From assembly GCF_002915595.1 (NCBI RefSeq), contig NZ_PQGG01000009.1:1-64000 (forward strand): a DNA stretch of 64,000 bases, given 5' to 3'. Made by a program: the position numbers and the translations under genes. Shown here in pieces: positions 46,728 to 55,411 of this stretch; position 1 is the stretch's first letter; the number at the start of each line of letters is the position of its first letter. The notes beneath the pieces are model-generated. The model saw only the letters and a program-made list of their open reading frames with translations, was not told where the DNA came from and searched no databases. Source of the stretch: Zhongshania marina. GTDB lineage: Bacteria; Pseudomonadota; Gammaproteobacteria; Pseudomonadales; Spongiibacteraceae.

Positions 46728-47504
46728 TCACTTCCTCCCGTAGACATCTTTTAAATACGCCATAATATCCACGGACTCAAACATGCTCACGCCGGTATTG
46801 GGGTCAATTAAATACGGAACCTGCGAGCGGCCGGTTAACTCCCGCAGGCGCTGACGATTTGGACTGGTGATGGGCGCATCAGGAAACCAGCGCGAACGCA
46901 CCAGCGGCGGGCCCATCTCCTGCCAGCGGGATTTTGCAAAATTACGCAAGATATAAGGGATTTCCAGCTCTGTCATCAGCTCTCGCACCGGCCGCGAATA
47001 GGGGCTAGATTCAAAACTAAATAACTCTAATGGCTGCTTCGCTGCATAAGACGGCGCCGCCTTCAATCCGCGAACACCGCCAACGGAACGGGCAGCGCTT
47101 GCGGCCATAGATCCCGTCACCGCCAATTGCCGCCGTAATCCCCGTGGCGAACGACGCCGCGCATTTCCATAGTGCTTGTAAAGATGATCGATAATATCGG
47201 CAGACTCTAAAATTTGGTCGCCGGTATTGGGGTCTAGTAGCAAGGGAAACTGACTGACGCCACTGATATCCAGTGCATCTGGCCTAAAGCGCATACCACC
47301 GACTGGACAGGGATATATCACGGCATCTAAATCTAACTCACACAGCACCTCTCTCACCAAGCGGCAGTAGGGACAGGCTTCAATGTCGTAGAGCACCAAC
47401 ATTTTTTCAGGCTGCCTGGTCTTTTCACCACCAAACGCAGCGGTACCGCGCCAAGCCCGCGCTGAACTCGCCACCACCGAACTGAGTAAATCAAACATTG
47501 CCAT
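46728..47504 (-). CDS. Tandem thioredoxin-fold (GST N-terminal type) protein
   Basis: This 258-residue protein contains two glutaredoxin/GST_N domains in a row. The first (about 30-115) has LVLYDIEACPYCRLVREVL with a CPYC active site, and FPLLLDPNTGDQILESADII. The second (about 160-255) has LELFSFESSPYSRPVRELM, where both cysteines are serine, and VPYLIDPNTGVSMFESVDIM. No C-terminal GST helical domain is present. The first domain could be redox active and the second probably only binds. It is divergent from the OYE gene at 47662. Confidence 0.87.
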   Translation of the reverse strand: MAMFDLLSSVVASSARAWRGTAAFGGEKTRQPEKMLVLYDIEACPYCRLVREVLCELDLDAVIYPCPVGGMRFRPDALDISGVSQFPLLLDPNTGDQILESADIIDHLYKHYGNARRRSPRGLRRQLAVTGSMAASAARSVGGVRGLKAAPSYAAKQPLELFSFESSPYSRPVRELMTELEIPYILRNFAKSRWQEMGPPLVRSRWFPDAPITSPNRQRLRELTGRSQVPYLIDPNTGVSMFESVDIMAYLKDVYGRK

Positions 47505-47661
47505 ACATCCTCTTCATTAAAACTGTGTATATATCGGCAGCATACGCAAATTATGGCGCAGTAGGGCAATATAAATTGCGCAATACTCGCTACAGTGCGC
47601 CGACGCGCTACCCATCCAATACATGGCCTGAAAATAACAATCCCTAGGATAAACGCTTCCA

Positions 47662-48936
47662 ATGCCAAGCCTAAACGACCCACTAACACTACCCTGCGGT
47701 GTGGTATTGCCAAATCGCCTATTAAAATCTGCAATGACCGAAGGCCTCGCTAATCTCAACGACCAAACCACTTCGCGGCTGTCTGCACTGTACAAACGCT
47801 GGGCGGAAGGCGGCACCGGCACCTTAATCACCGGCAATGTAATGGTAGATCGCCGCTTTCTTGAGCGCCCCGGCAATGTGGTGATCGACGGCAACGGCGG
47901 CGAAGCGGCCCTACAAGATTGGGCCAAGGCCGGCACCTGCGCAAACAACCAACTGTGGATGCAAATAAATCATCCTGGGCGCCAGTGCCAGCGGCAGGTC
48001 TCTTCCAGACCACTAGCCCCCTCAGACGTTGGTATCGACCTAATCGGTATGTTCGGCAGGCCACAGCCAATGACCGACATCGATATAAAGCAAACCATCA
48101 CTCGCTACGCCAAAGTCGCGGCCAGTGCCAAAGCCGCTGGATTTACCGGTGTTCAAATACACGCCGCCCACGGCTATCTCATCAGTCAATTTTTATCACC
48201 GTTGGCCAATACCCGCAGTGACCAATGGGGTGGCAGTCTTGAAAACCGTGCACGCTTTCTTCTAGAAACCGTCGCAGCGGTGCGCGAAGCCGTAGGCCCA
48301 AACCTTGCGATCTCAGTAAAACTGAATTCGGCGGATTTCTCTAAGGGCGGATTCAGTCATGACGACAGCTTACAAGTCGCCCAATGGTTATCAGAGGCGG
48401 ACATAGATTTATTAGAAATATCCGGCGGCACCTACGAAAAGCTAGCGCTAATGGGCGACGAAACCGAAAAAGCAGGCGCTGAATCTAGCCAACATCGCGA
48501 AGCGTATTTTCTTAAATACGCCGAGGGCATCCGCAAGGTCACTCGTATACCCTTAGCCATTACCGGCGGTTTTCGCAGTCGCGCAACTATGCAAGCTGCG
48601 CTAGATAGTGGCGCATTAGATGTCATCGGTCTCGGTCGACCACTGTGTTCACAGCCAGATATACGAGCGCTGCTCAACGGCCGGCAAACGACCTTGCCAA
48701 ACTGGGAAGGTGAGTTACGACTTGGCTCGGGATGGCTTGGCCCCAAAAGCAGCAATCAAAAAATCCGCACACTTAATTTTGGTGCCGCCACCCAATGGTA
48801 TTACCGACAGATAATTGATCTTGCAGAAGGACGTGAACCAAACACCCACACCGGGCTAATACGCGTTATGTTTAAGCACATGGCGACGGAGCGGCGAATG
48901 GCTACGCGGCGGGCGAAGTTACAAAATAAAAAGTAA
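47662..48936 (+). CDS. Old yellow enzyme-family NADH:flavin oxidoreductase
   Basis: This 424-residue FMN-dependent enzyme has the OYE TIM-barrel. LPNRLLKSAMTEGLA is near the N terminus, LWMQINHPGRQ in the middle, and the signature IHAAHGYLISQFLSP with RSDQWGGSLENRARFLLE follows (about 166-205). ITGGFRSRATMQAALD binds phosphate. Family members reduce activated C=C bonds using NAD(P)H. The C terminus is a short helical region typical of the NADH:flavin oxidoreductase subgroup and has no iron-sulfur domain. It is encoded alone. Confidence 0.92.
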   Translation: MPSLNDPLTLPCGVVLPNRLLKSAMTEGLANLNDQTTSRLSALYKRWAEGGTGTLITGNVMVDRRFLERPGNVVIDGNGGEAALQDWAKAGTCANNQLWMQINHPGRQCQRQVSSRPLAPSDVGIDLIGMFGRPQPMTDIDIKQTITRYAKVAASAKAAGFTGVQIHAAHGYLISQFLSPLANTRSDQWGGSLENRARFLLETVAAVREAVGPNLAISVKLNSADFSKGGFSHDDSLQVAQWLSEADIDLLEISGGTYEKLALMGDETEKAGAESSQHREAYFLKYAEGIRKVTRIPLAITGGFRSRATMQAALDSGALDVIGLGRPLCSQPDIRALLNGRQTTLPNWEGELRLGSGWLGPKSSNQKIRTLNFGAATQWYYRQIIDLAEGREPNTHTGLIRVMFKHMATERRMATRRAKLQNKK

Positions 48937-49106
48937 TCCGCATATCAAGCAGCATCCGCAATGCTGATATTAAAAAGCAGCGCCACCACCATCACCTGAA
49001 AAACAGCAAGGAATACGACACAGGCTCGCACATCTGATAATCTCCCTTAAGAAAATAGCGGGAACGAAAAGTGAATTTTTCTCCCCCAGCTTACAGGAGT
49101 CTGTGC

Positions 49107-49910
49107 ATGGACAAATGGACCAGTGGCGAGCAAGTACATAGCAGCTCCCCGATACCGGCGAGAAAACTGCTAAATATTTATGCCGCGTTTATTGCCTATA
49201 CCGCCTACCTACAAATCGACACGATCATCACATTTGGGGAAGTGCGCAGCGCAGACTTTAATTCATTACTCTACGTCCTCACCTTAATTTTTACGGCAGC
49301 GGGAATATTCTGTTTTTCAAATTCATTTAAAGTCTTCACTCAGACTTTTTGGAAATTATTTTCAATATGGTTCGCTATCGCCGGCGCATATTGGCTATTT
49401 GATACCTACGCCGACTGTCAGTGTGCCTTAGAAAGTGTTTTTACCCTAGCTATCAATATATTCGTCGGCTATCTCGGTGTCTTATGTGTTCTGTACTTTT
49501 ATATAAATGCAAAAGATATTTGGCAGCAAAATGCGAATATTAATAAGCCCGTAGTCGTCGACTCAAAATTTATTGCTATTGCCTTATCCTGCATTGGCCT
49601 ACTAGCCCTATTACGCGCAGTCGACAACAGCGGCATTTTTATTCACGATCAAATATTAACGGTGAAAGCCTCTTGGATGCAGGAACCCGTTACTATTAGT
49701 TACCCCGCCAGCGCCAGACAAAAAAGAATCGAAGGCTCGTCTATATTTGATCTGCAGTTTGATGAAGGTGGCCAACTTGTAAAGTGGGAGATTATACAAT
49801 CGTCAGCAGACATATTAGATAATGCCGCGCTAGAAGGTTTGAAAAGAGCCACATTATCAGAGGGAAAAGAAAGCAATCAAAAGATCAAGATCACCTTCAA
49901 ACTAGAGTAG
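49107..49910 (+). CDS. Polytopic membrane protein with TonB C-terminal domain
   Basis: The ATG at 49107 is chosen because an AGGAG site lies at 49095-49099; an upstream GTG at 49071 has none. This gives 267 residues. Four membrane helices fill the first half (about 20-145), a fifth lies at about 155-175, and a TonB-C-like domain covers about 185-267. The last part has VTISYPASARQKRIEGSSI, FDEGGQLVKWEIIQSS and ALEGLKRA. TonB proteins usually have a single N-terminal helix, so the fusion to a multi-helix region is unusual. Its stop codon abuts that of the convergent gene at 49911, which encodes a similar domain. Confidence 0.8.
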   Translation: MDKWTSGEQVHSSSPIPARKLLNIYAAFIAYTAYLQIDTIITFGEVRSADFNSLLYVLTLIFTAAGIFCFSNSFKVFTQTFWKLFSIWFAIAGAYWLFDTYADCQCALESVFTLAINIFVGYLGVLCVLYFYINAKDIWQQNANINKPVVVDSKFIAIALSCIGLLALLRAVDNSGIFIHDQILTVKASWMQEPVTISYPASARQKRIEGSSIFDLQFDEGGQLVKWEIIQSSADILDNAALEGLKRATLSEGKESNQKIKITFKLE

Positions 49911-50309
49911 TCACAATTGCGGCATAACTGACAGCATTTCTAGCTTAAAGGTAACCTTCCACTGCTGAATCAGCTCCTTATTAGCTAACAATTTTGCATT
50001 TTCAACCGCCTTTAAAACCGACTTATCAAACAATTTTTCGCCGGAAGACTGTAACAAGCATGCGCTGGAAAATTCGCAATTTTTATTAAATGAAATTTCA
50101 ACAATGACCGAAGCTTCCACCCCCTTGCGTTTAAGCTCCCCTGGGTATTTCATCGTAATCGGAGCGGCCATCCACGAAGCTTGAACTTCGAGGAACTCGT
50201 CTCGGCTATTAAACTGTTTAACTTTTCGATATCTTTTTACAGCCGGCGCAATAAGCAAGACCAATAAAATCGCAAACCACAGAACGAGCAGTAATTTCTC
50301 AGTATTCAA
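49911..50309 (-). CDS. Short TonB-C-domain protein with one membrane anchor
   Basis: This 132-residue protein has one N-terminal membrane helix (LLLVLWFAILLVLLIAP), no proline-rich linker, and a TonB-C-like domain with VQASWMAAPITMKYPGELK, VEISFNKNCEF and LKAVENAKLL. The segment resembles the end of the protein at 49107 (both have ASWM followed by a Pro and a YP motif), so the two probably arose by duplication. The start is TTG with GAGG five bases upstream. It lacks the periplasm-spanning spacer of real TonB, so a shorter-range role is likely. Confidence 0.75.
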   Translation of the reverse strand: MNTEKLLLVLWFAILLVLLIAPAVKRYRKVKQFNSRDEFLEVQASWMAAPITMKYPGELKRKGVEASVIVEISFNKNCEFSSACLLQSSGEKLFDKSVLKAVENAKLLANKELIQQWKVTFKLEMLSVMPQL

Positions 50310-50344
50310 ATAAGCCTCAAACTAAATAGATCAAGATAAAACGA

Positions 50345-50923
50345 CTAATCCGAAAAATCTGGGGTCAAGGTGTAAGGCTTGTACTCAGCGCCGCTGTCCA
50401 CATTATTCTGAGGCGCTGGCTCGACTGCCGCAGGGGCAGGGCTTGGTGCGACAACTTGCCGTGCACCCACTGCTGCCGCTTTTTGTCTATCGGCATTAAT
50501 AGCGAGGACGACTGATCTAAAGACGATCATAAAAACATCTTCGCGATCACCCTTGTCAAATAAATCACCTTTTTCGCTTGTTCCCATACTCGCCACCGTG
50601 CGCCCGCTGAGGTAGTCCTGAAAAGCGATTCCCATCACAATCCGGTCACTATCACCACTGACAGAAACTCGTGCACCTAAGACTTGTTTCTTTTGGGCAT
50701 AGGGGAGATTGTCGTACTCCTTAGAGCCCACCACCGCTAGATGATAGTCTGCAATGGCATTGCCAAATCGTATATCCAAGCCATAGGCGGCACTATTGTC
50801 GTCGCGGTCAATGACCACATATTTATAATTTGCAAAGCTAAACCCATTGGAATACACCACTGTCTCATTGCCCGCACAGGCAAGTAACAACACAGATAGC
50901 ATGATCAAAAACACTGACTTCAT
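50345..50923 (-). CDS. Lipoprotein, unknown function
   Basis: This 192-residue protein begins with a lipoprotein signal (MKSVFLIMLSVLLLACAGN) with a LLAC lipobox. The mature part has an alpha/beta pattern with YKYVVIDRDDNSAAYGLDI and RIVMGIAFQDYLSGRTV, and a Pro/Ala-rich C-terminal tail. The residue after Cys is Ala, which favours outer-membrane sorting. It lies upstream of the TonB-C gene on the same strand, 35 bp away. The family is not recognised. Confidence 0.75.
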   Translation of the reverse strand: MKSVFLIMLSVLLLACAGNETVVYSNGFSFANYKYVVIDRDDNSAAYGLDIRFGNAIADYHLAVVGSKEYDNLPYAQKKQVLGARVSVSGDSDRIVMGIAFQDYLSGRTVASMGTSEKGDLFDKGDREDVFMIVFRSVVLAINADRQKAAAVGARQVVAPSPAPAAVEPAPQNNVDSGAEYKPYTLTPDFSD

Positions 50924-51010
50924 CGCCTACTCCATAGCCTTAATAATAATCTAGCACTCAAAAATTGCCGCTCAAGCAGCATATATTGCTCAGCTTTCCA
51001 ATTTACAGGA

Positions 51011-52048
51011 TTACGCGCCTACGTCTACCCCGCTTGGCCCGCCTACTTTATATTGCTGCTGCCATAGTCGCGGTGATAGACCAGTCCACTGTTTAAAATG
51101 ACGACTAAATACCGCGACTTCGGCATAGCCAAGATTCAAGGCTAAATCGGTTATCGACATCGCATTGTGCGCCAAATACTGCTGAGCAATTTGCTGCCTC
51201 GTTTCGCGCAATAATTGAGCGTAAGTAGAATTCTGCGCCGCCAATCGCTTTTGCAGTACCCGTGCTTGCACTCCCATCACCGCAGCCACCCTCGCCAAAC
51301 TGCAGTCGCCACTTCGCAATAATTGTCCGATAACGCTCTTAATTCTGTCCCGAATACTGTCTGGATAGTTTTTTTCGAGCTGACTGACATAGTCGCGAAA
51401 ATGTGCCTCCAGCGAGGCAGTATCAACACGCGGTTTGCGCGTAGCCCAGCGCAGCGGCATGCTCATACCATTATTTGCCGCGTTAAAAACTAATCTTGCG
51501 GCGTAGCGCGGCAACAGCGATTTAAGATCTGATTCATCCGTAGATTGATGCAAATAAAATTGTAATTCTCGGCTATCCACCCCAACTAATTCATCAATGA
51601 AGTTACACAAATGCCCGTAACTTAGCTGAATGAGTTGCTGTATGCCGAGCGCACTCGCCAGCGTAAAAGAAAACTCAAAACGCATTACCTCGCCTTCAAT
51701 ATTCTGATGTAACTCTAAGCCCCGCACATGCAAATAAAGTTGCTGACTCGCCTTGTCTATCGCATCTTGAAGCGTGGGCTGCTGCGACCAGCCTAAGGCG
51801 ATATCACCCAGCACCGACGAGCTTTGACGCTGGGCGAGCAATAGGCCAAACAAGGGCTGCTGACAGGCTTCTGCGCTTATTTCTAAGAGCTCCGCCACTT
51901 GACGATAGGCAATATAATTATTGGGGTCACGGAGTTGGGCACTGCTCAAGCCTACCTGCGCTAGCAAGGCGACCGGATTCTCGCCGCAGCGACTCACCAG
52001 CTCAGCAAAGCCCGCTATTGCACCACTGCGAATTAATGACATTGCCAT
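51011..52048 (-). CDS. AraC-family transcriptional regulator
   Basis: This 345-residue regulator has an N-terminal ligand-binding domain of the AraC 'Arabinose_bd'-like class (VALLAQVGLSSAQLRDPNNY, about 25-45) and a C-terminal double helix-turn-helix. In the latter, LARVAAVMGVQARVLQKRL is followed by SITDLALNLGYAEVAVFSRHFKQWTGLSPRLWQ. It is divergent from the cupin/hydrolase/SDR operon across 117 bp and is its likely regulator. Confidence 0.92.
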   Translation of the reverse strand: MAMSLIRSGAIAGFAELVSRCGENPVALLAQVGLSSAQLRDPNNYIAYRQVAELLEISAEACQQPLFGLLLAQRQSSSVLGDIALGWSQQPTLQDAIDKASQQLYLHVRGLELHQNIEGEVMRFEFSFTLASALGIQQLIQLSYGHLCNFIDELVGVDSRELQFYLHQSTDESDLKSLLPRYAARLVFNAANNGMSMPLRWATRKPRVDTASLEAHFRDYVSQLEKNYPDSIRDRIKSVIGQLLRSGDCSLARVAAVMGVQARVLQKRLAAQNSTYAQLLRETRQQIAQQYLAHNAMSITDLALNLGYAEVAVFSRHFKQWTGLSPRLWQQQYKVGGPSGVDVGA

Positions 52049-52165
52049 CCATCCAAAACCTTGATTCGTAAAATATCAAGTTATGTTCGTATAAAGTCAA
52101 GTTATCGCTAGGATTAAGCCCTATATTCTTGGATTAAATCACCACGATAATAATGAGGATGTCCA

Positions 52166-52672
52166 ATGAGCCTACCAGACTGCCTTAATCACCAAGATGC
52201 CCTGCTGACGATTAATACCAATACGCAGCCCCCTGTGAATGAGGCTATACCGGGGCTAAGCATCAATCCGCTCTTTTTAGATGGCGAAAATGGTCTATGG
52301 GTATTACGCGTTAAATTTGCGCCCGGCACGACGCTGCCCATGCACTTTCACACTGGCACCGTGCATTTTTATACCCTCGCAGGTTGCTGGCATTACCTAG
52401 AATACCCAGAACAAAAGCAAACCGCCGGCAGCTATTTATATGAGCCCGGTGGCTCTATACACACCTTTCATTGCCCCGAAGACGGCGGTGGTGCAGATGG
52501 CTTTATGGTAGTGGCAGGGGCTAATATCAATTTTGACGACGGCGGTAACTTTCTGAATATTATGGATGCGGCTTGGATTGAAAAAACCTTACATGACGCC
52601 AGCGCCGCACAGGGAATAAAACCACCGCGCTATATAAAACCAATGCGCGGTGCGGGATACTCAAACGACTAA
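52166..52672 (+). CDS. Cupin dioxygenase-like protein (2,4'-dihydroxyacetophenone dioxygenase type)
   Basis: This 168-residue cupin has the first metal motif as LPMHFHTGTVHFYTLAG (about 57-73), with His residues for Fe binding, then a second beta-hairpin motif with YEPGGSIHTFHCPED. The pattern matches the 2,4'-dihydroxyacetophenone dioxygenase-like family, which cleaves a C-C bond next to an aromatic ketone. It opens an operon with a hydrolase and two SDRs, opposite an AraC gene. The actual substrate is unknown. Confidence 0.82.
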   Translation: MSLPDCLNHQDALLTINTNTQPPVNEAIPGLSINPLFLDGENGLWVLRVKFAPGTTLPMHFHTGTVHFYTLAGCWHYLEYPEQKQTAGSYLYEPGGSIHTFHCPEDGGGADGFMVVAGANINFDDGGNFLNIMDAAWIEKTLHDASAAQGIKPPRYIKPMRGAGYSND

Positions 52673-52729
52673 GCGCGCACAACATTGCGGCCCCAGATAA
52701 GAAGCTACAATAATAATTGGAGAAACCTT

Positions 52730-53662
52730 ATGGCCAGCCAAACTAGTACGATTCGCTATGAGCTCGATTTTTTCAGTGCCGGCACCCGCTGCAGCGCTTG
52801 GCATTACCCTTGCCAGCTTGAACAGCAATCAAGCCCCTGCATTGTGATGGCACACGGCTTAGGCGGTACGCGGGAATGCGGACTTGCGCCCTATGCTGAG
52901 CGCTTCGCCGCAGAGGGCTTCCATGTTTTGGTATTTGATTATCGGCACTTTGGTGACAGCGACGGCCAGCCTCGTCAACTCCTAAAGGTGCCCTATCAAC
53001 TTGATGACTGGCGCGCCGCCATCGATTTTGCACGCCAATTAAAGGGCGTTAACCCCGAGCAGATTATTTTATGGGGGACTTCTTTCTCAGGCGGTCACGT
53101 GCTCAGTATCGCGGCAGAAGATAAGCGTCTACTCGCGGTGTCTGCCCAAGGGCCAATGGTTGATGGCCGCGCCGCCAGCCTAGAAATTTTAAAATACGCG
53201 GGGCCGATCCATTTAAGCAAACTCACTAGCTGTGGTCTTATTGATCAAGCGCGCGCCAATATAGGGCTGAGCCCGCTTTATATTCCCCTTATTGCCAAAC
53301 CTGGCAAACTCGCTGCCATGACAAGCCACGACTCGCTCAGCGGCTATCAGGCCATTACCAACCCCGGCTGGCGCAATGAAATGAGTGCCCGTACAGTGTT
53401 GGTTTTGTCCTTATATCGGCCTATTAGAAAAGCTAAAAAAATTCGCTGCCCCGCATTGATCCAAGCCTGTAATAAAGACACCGTCGCACCGGCAAAGTCT
53501 GCAGTCAAAATGGCTAAGCGCATGCCCGGCATTGCCAACCTAAAGCAATACGACATCGGCCACTTTGATATTTACACCGGCCACGATTTTGACGTCGCCA
53601 TCGCCGATCAACTGGCGTTTTATCGAACGGCACTGCAAAACTCATTAGGTTTAAAATTATGA
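52730..53662 (+). CDS. Alpha/beta hydrolase
   Basis: Starting at ATG 52730 (GGAG eight bases upstream) this protein has 310 residues. It has the oxyanion-hole motif MAHGLGGTRE, LVFDYRHFGDSDGQPRQ, the nucleophile elbow WGTSFSGGHVL with Ser, an Asp in QACNKDTVAP and a His in YDIGHFDIY. This resembles the DUF1100/dienelactone-hydrolase-like esterases. The frame opens further upstream with a TTG, which is not needed. It overlaps the next gene by four bases (ATGA). Confidence 0.87.
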   Translation: MASQTSTIRYELDFFSAGTRCSAWHYPCQLEQQSSPCIVMAHGLGGTRECGLAPYAERFAAEGFHVLVFDYRHFGDSDGQPRQLLKVPYQLDDWRAAIDFARQLKGVNPEQIILWGTSFSGGHVLSIAAEDKRLLAVSAQGPMVDGRAASLEILKYAGPIHLSKLTSCGLIDQARANIGLSPLYIPLIAKPGKLAAMTSHDSLSGYQAITNPGWRNEMSARTVLVLSLYRPIRKAKKIRCPALIQACNKDTVAPAKSAVKMAKRMPGIANLKQYDIGHFDIYTGHDFDVAIADQLAFYRTALQNSLGLKL

Positions 53663-54501
53663 AGCCGAGCCCCTTACATAATAAAGTTGTCGCTATTACC
53701 GGCGCCTGCGGTGGCTTTGGCGCCGCCCTATGCAGGGCGCTTTACGAACGCGGTGCGAATATCGCAATGTTTGATATCGACAACGCGGCATTAGCAAAGC
53801 AACTTCAACACTACTCCGATACCACGAGAGTAAAAACCTGGCACGCCAATGTATGCGAGCTAGACAGTTTGCGAAACGCAATGAATTCAGCTGCCAGTCA
53901 TTTCGGCGGTATTGATGTCGTCATTGCCAATGCGGGCATTGATCTCATAGAAGCGCTTAGCGCCGACGGCGACGATAATTTCGATAGGGTCATTGATATA
54001 AATTTGAATGGGGTATGGCGCACTTTTCGTGCGGCGCTACCACATGTGCAAGCAAGCAAAGGCTATTTATTGGCTGTTTCATCAATGGCCGCTTTTGTGC
54101 ATTCACCATTACAAGCATCTTACGCCGCTAGCAAGGCCGGTGTTTGGGCGCTGAGTAATAGTATTCGTCTGGAACTTCGCCAGCACGGCGTAGCGGTTGG
54201 CAGTTTGCATCCCACGTTTTTTAAAACGCCCTTGCTTCACAATATTTCAGGCAATGCAGCGGGAAATGCACTGTGGGGAGGCCACCAAAAATTTCCATTT
54301 AAAACAGTCAGCATTGACGACGTTGTTTTAGCCGCTATCAAGGCCATCGAGATCCGCGCCAATATCACTACCGTACCGCGTATCAACGGAATCATAGCAA
54401 ATATGCCTGGCCTACTTAGAAGATTTGTCGAAGGCATTGGCTTTAAAGATCAAACCATTCGCAGCGCGATGGCATTCGCAAATCAAAAAACCAAACCTTA
54501 A
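53659..54501 (+). CDS. Short-chain dehydrogenase/reductase
   Basis: This 280-residue SDR has the NAD(P)-binding TGACGGFGAALCRAL, the NAG motif (VIANAGID) and the catalytic Ser-Tyr-Lys: LAVSSMAAF, then SYAASKAG (about 156). It starts inside the end of the hydrolase gene (ATGA). It belongs to the classical SDR group and has an extended C-terminal region as in other fatty-alcohol and steroid SDRs. It works next to a second SDR, and the two may act on successive hydroxyl groups. Confidence 0.92.
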   Translation: MKPSPLHNKVVAITGACGGFGAALCRALYERGANIAMFDIDNAALAKQLQHYSDTTRVKTWHANVCELDSLRNAMNSAASHFGGIDVVIANAGIDLIEALSADGDDNFDRVIDINLNGVWRTFRAALPHVQASKGYLLAVSSMAAFVHSPLQASYAASKAGVWALSNSIRLELRQHGVAVGSLHPTFFKTPLLHNISGNAAGNALWGGHQKFPFKTVSIDDVVLAAIKAIEIRANITTVPRINGIIANMPGLLRRFVEGIGFKDQTIRSAMAFANQKTKP

Positions 54502-54544
54502 TTTTAAGAATAAAAAATTATCGCACTGCGATGGAAAGTTTCTT

Positions 54545-55402
54545 ATGAAAAACAAATTCAATCTCAATCAAAAAGTCATATTGATTACTGGCGCAGCGGG
54601 CGGCATCGGTGCGGCCTGCGCGAAGGAATTTTACCGCCAAGGCGCACAACTTGTTTTAAGCGATGTAAGTGCCGAGGCGCTTGAGCGTAGCGCCGCTGCC
54701 TTCGATCCAGCGCGTGTGCTAATTCAAGTATTAGATGTTAGTGATATGGCCGCAACAAAAGTCGCGGTCGCCAATAGCATAGAAAAATTTGGACGGCTCG
54801 ACATTGTCTTTGCGAATGCGGGTGTGGCGTGGCAGACACCCAAAACCATCGCCACAGCGAGCGAGGAGGAATTTGAAAAAATAATAGAAATCGACTTACT
54901 CGGGGTCTGGCGAACGGTGGGCGCGGCGCTGCCAGAAATTGTGAAATCGCAGGGGCAGGTATTAGTCACCTCATCAATTTATGCTTTTGCGAATGGCGTA
55001 CTCAATGCACCGTACGCGATGTCTAAATCAGGGGTAGAAAGTTTTGGTCGCAGTCTGCGGGCGGAATTAGCAGGAACAGGGGCCAGTGCCAGCGTACTCT
55101 ATCCTGGATGGATACAAACACCGATGACCACCGTTGCCTTTGGTGCCAACGCCACCGCCTCGACATTAATTGAAAAGGCCTTTCCTGCCGCGCTCAGGCA
55201 ACTCATTACGCCTGAAATCGTCGCGACTGCGGTAGCGCAGGGTTTAAGTCGCCGCGCGGCGCGGATCATCGTTCCTCGCCGCTGGTCGCCGATGTCGGCT
55301 TTACGCGGCCTGCTAAACATCTACACCGACCGCATGTTTGATAAGCGCGAAGACCTGCAAAAACTAATCAAACGCGCCGAGAATGAAGCACAAAATACAT
55401 AG
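54545..55402 (+). CDS. Short-chain dehydrogenase/reductase
   Basis: Starting at ATG 54545 (GGAAAG site upstream), this 285-residue SDR has TGAAGGIGAACAKEF, FANAGVAW, TSSIYAFANG and the catalytic PYAMSKSG. The longer frame from 54425 overlaps the preceding SDR and is unlikely. It has the same layout as the SDR at 53659 and is probably its diverged duplicate. It is the last gene of the cupin-hydrolase-SDR-SDR operon. Confidence 0.92.
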   Translation: MKNKFNLNQKVILITGAAGGIGAACAKEFYRQGAQLVLSDVSAEALERSAAAFDPARVLIQVLDVSDMAATKVAVANSIEKFGRLDIVFANAGVAWQTPKTIATASEEEFEKIIEIDLLGVWRTVGAALPEIVKSQGQVLVTSSIYAFANGVLNAPYAMSKSGVESFGRSLRAELAGTGASASVLYPGWIQTPMTTVAFGANATASTLIEKAFPAALRQLITPEIVATAVAQGLSRRAARIIVPRRWSPMSALRGLLNIYTDRMFDKREDLQKLIKRAENEAQNT

Positions 55403-55411
55403 GCTATTCGC

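Noticed and set aside
48944-48970. Hairpin CAGCAT/ATGCTG after the OYE gene as a terminator
   Set aside because: The stem is short and interrupted and is followed by A residues rather than T residues on the relevant strand.
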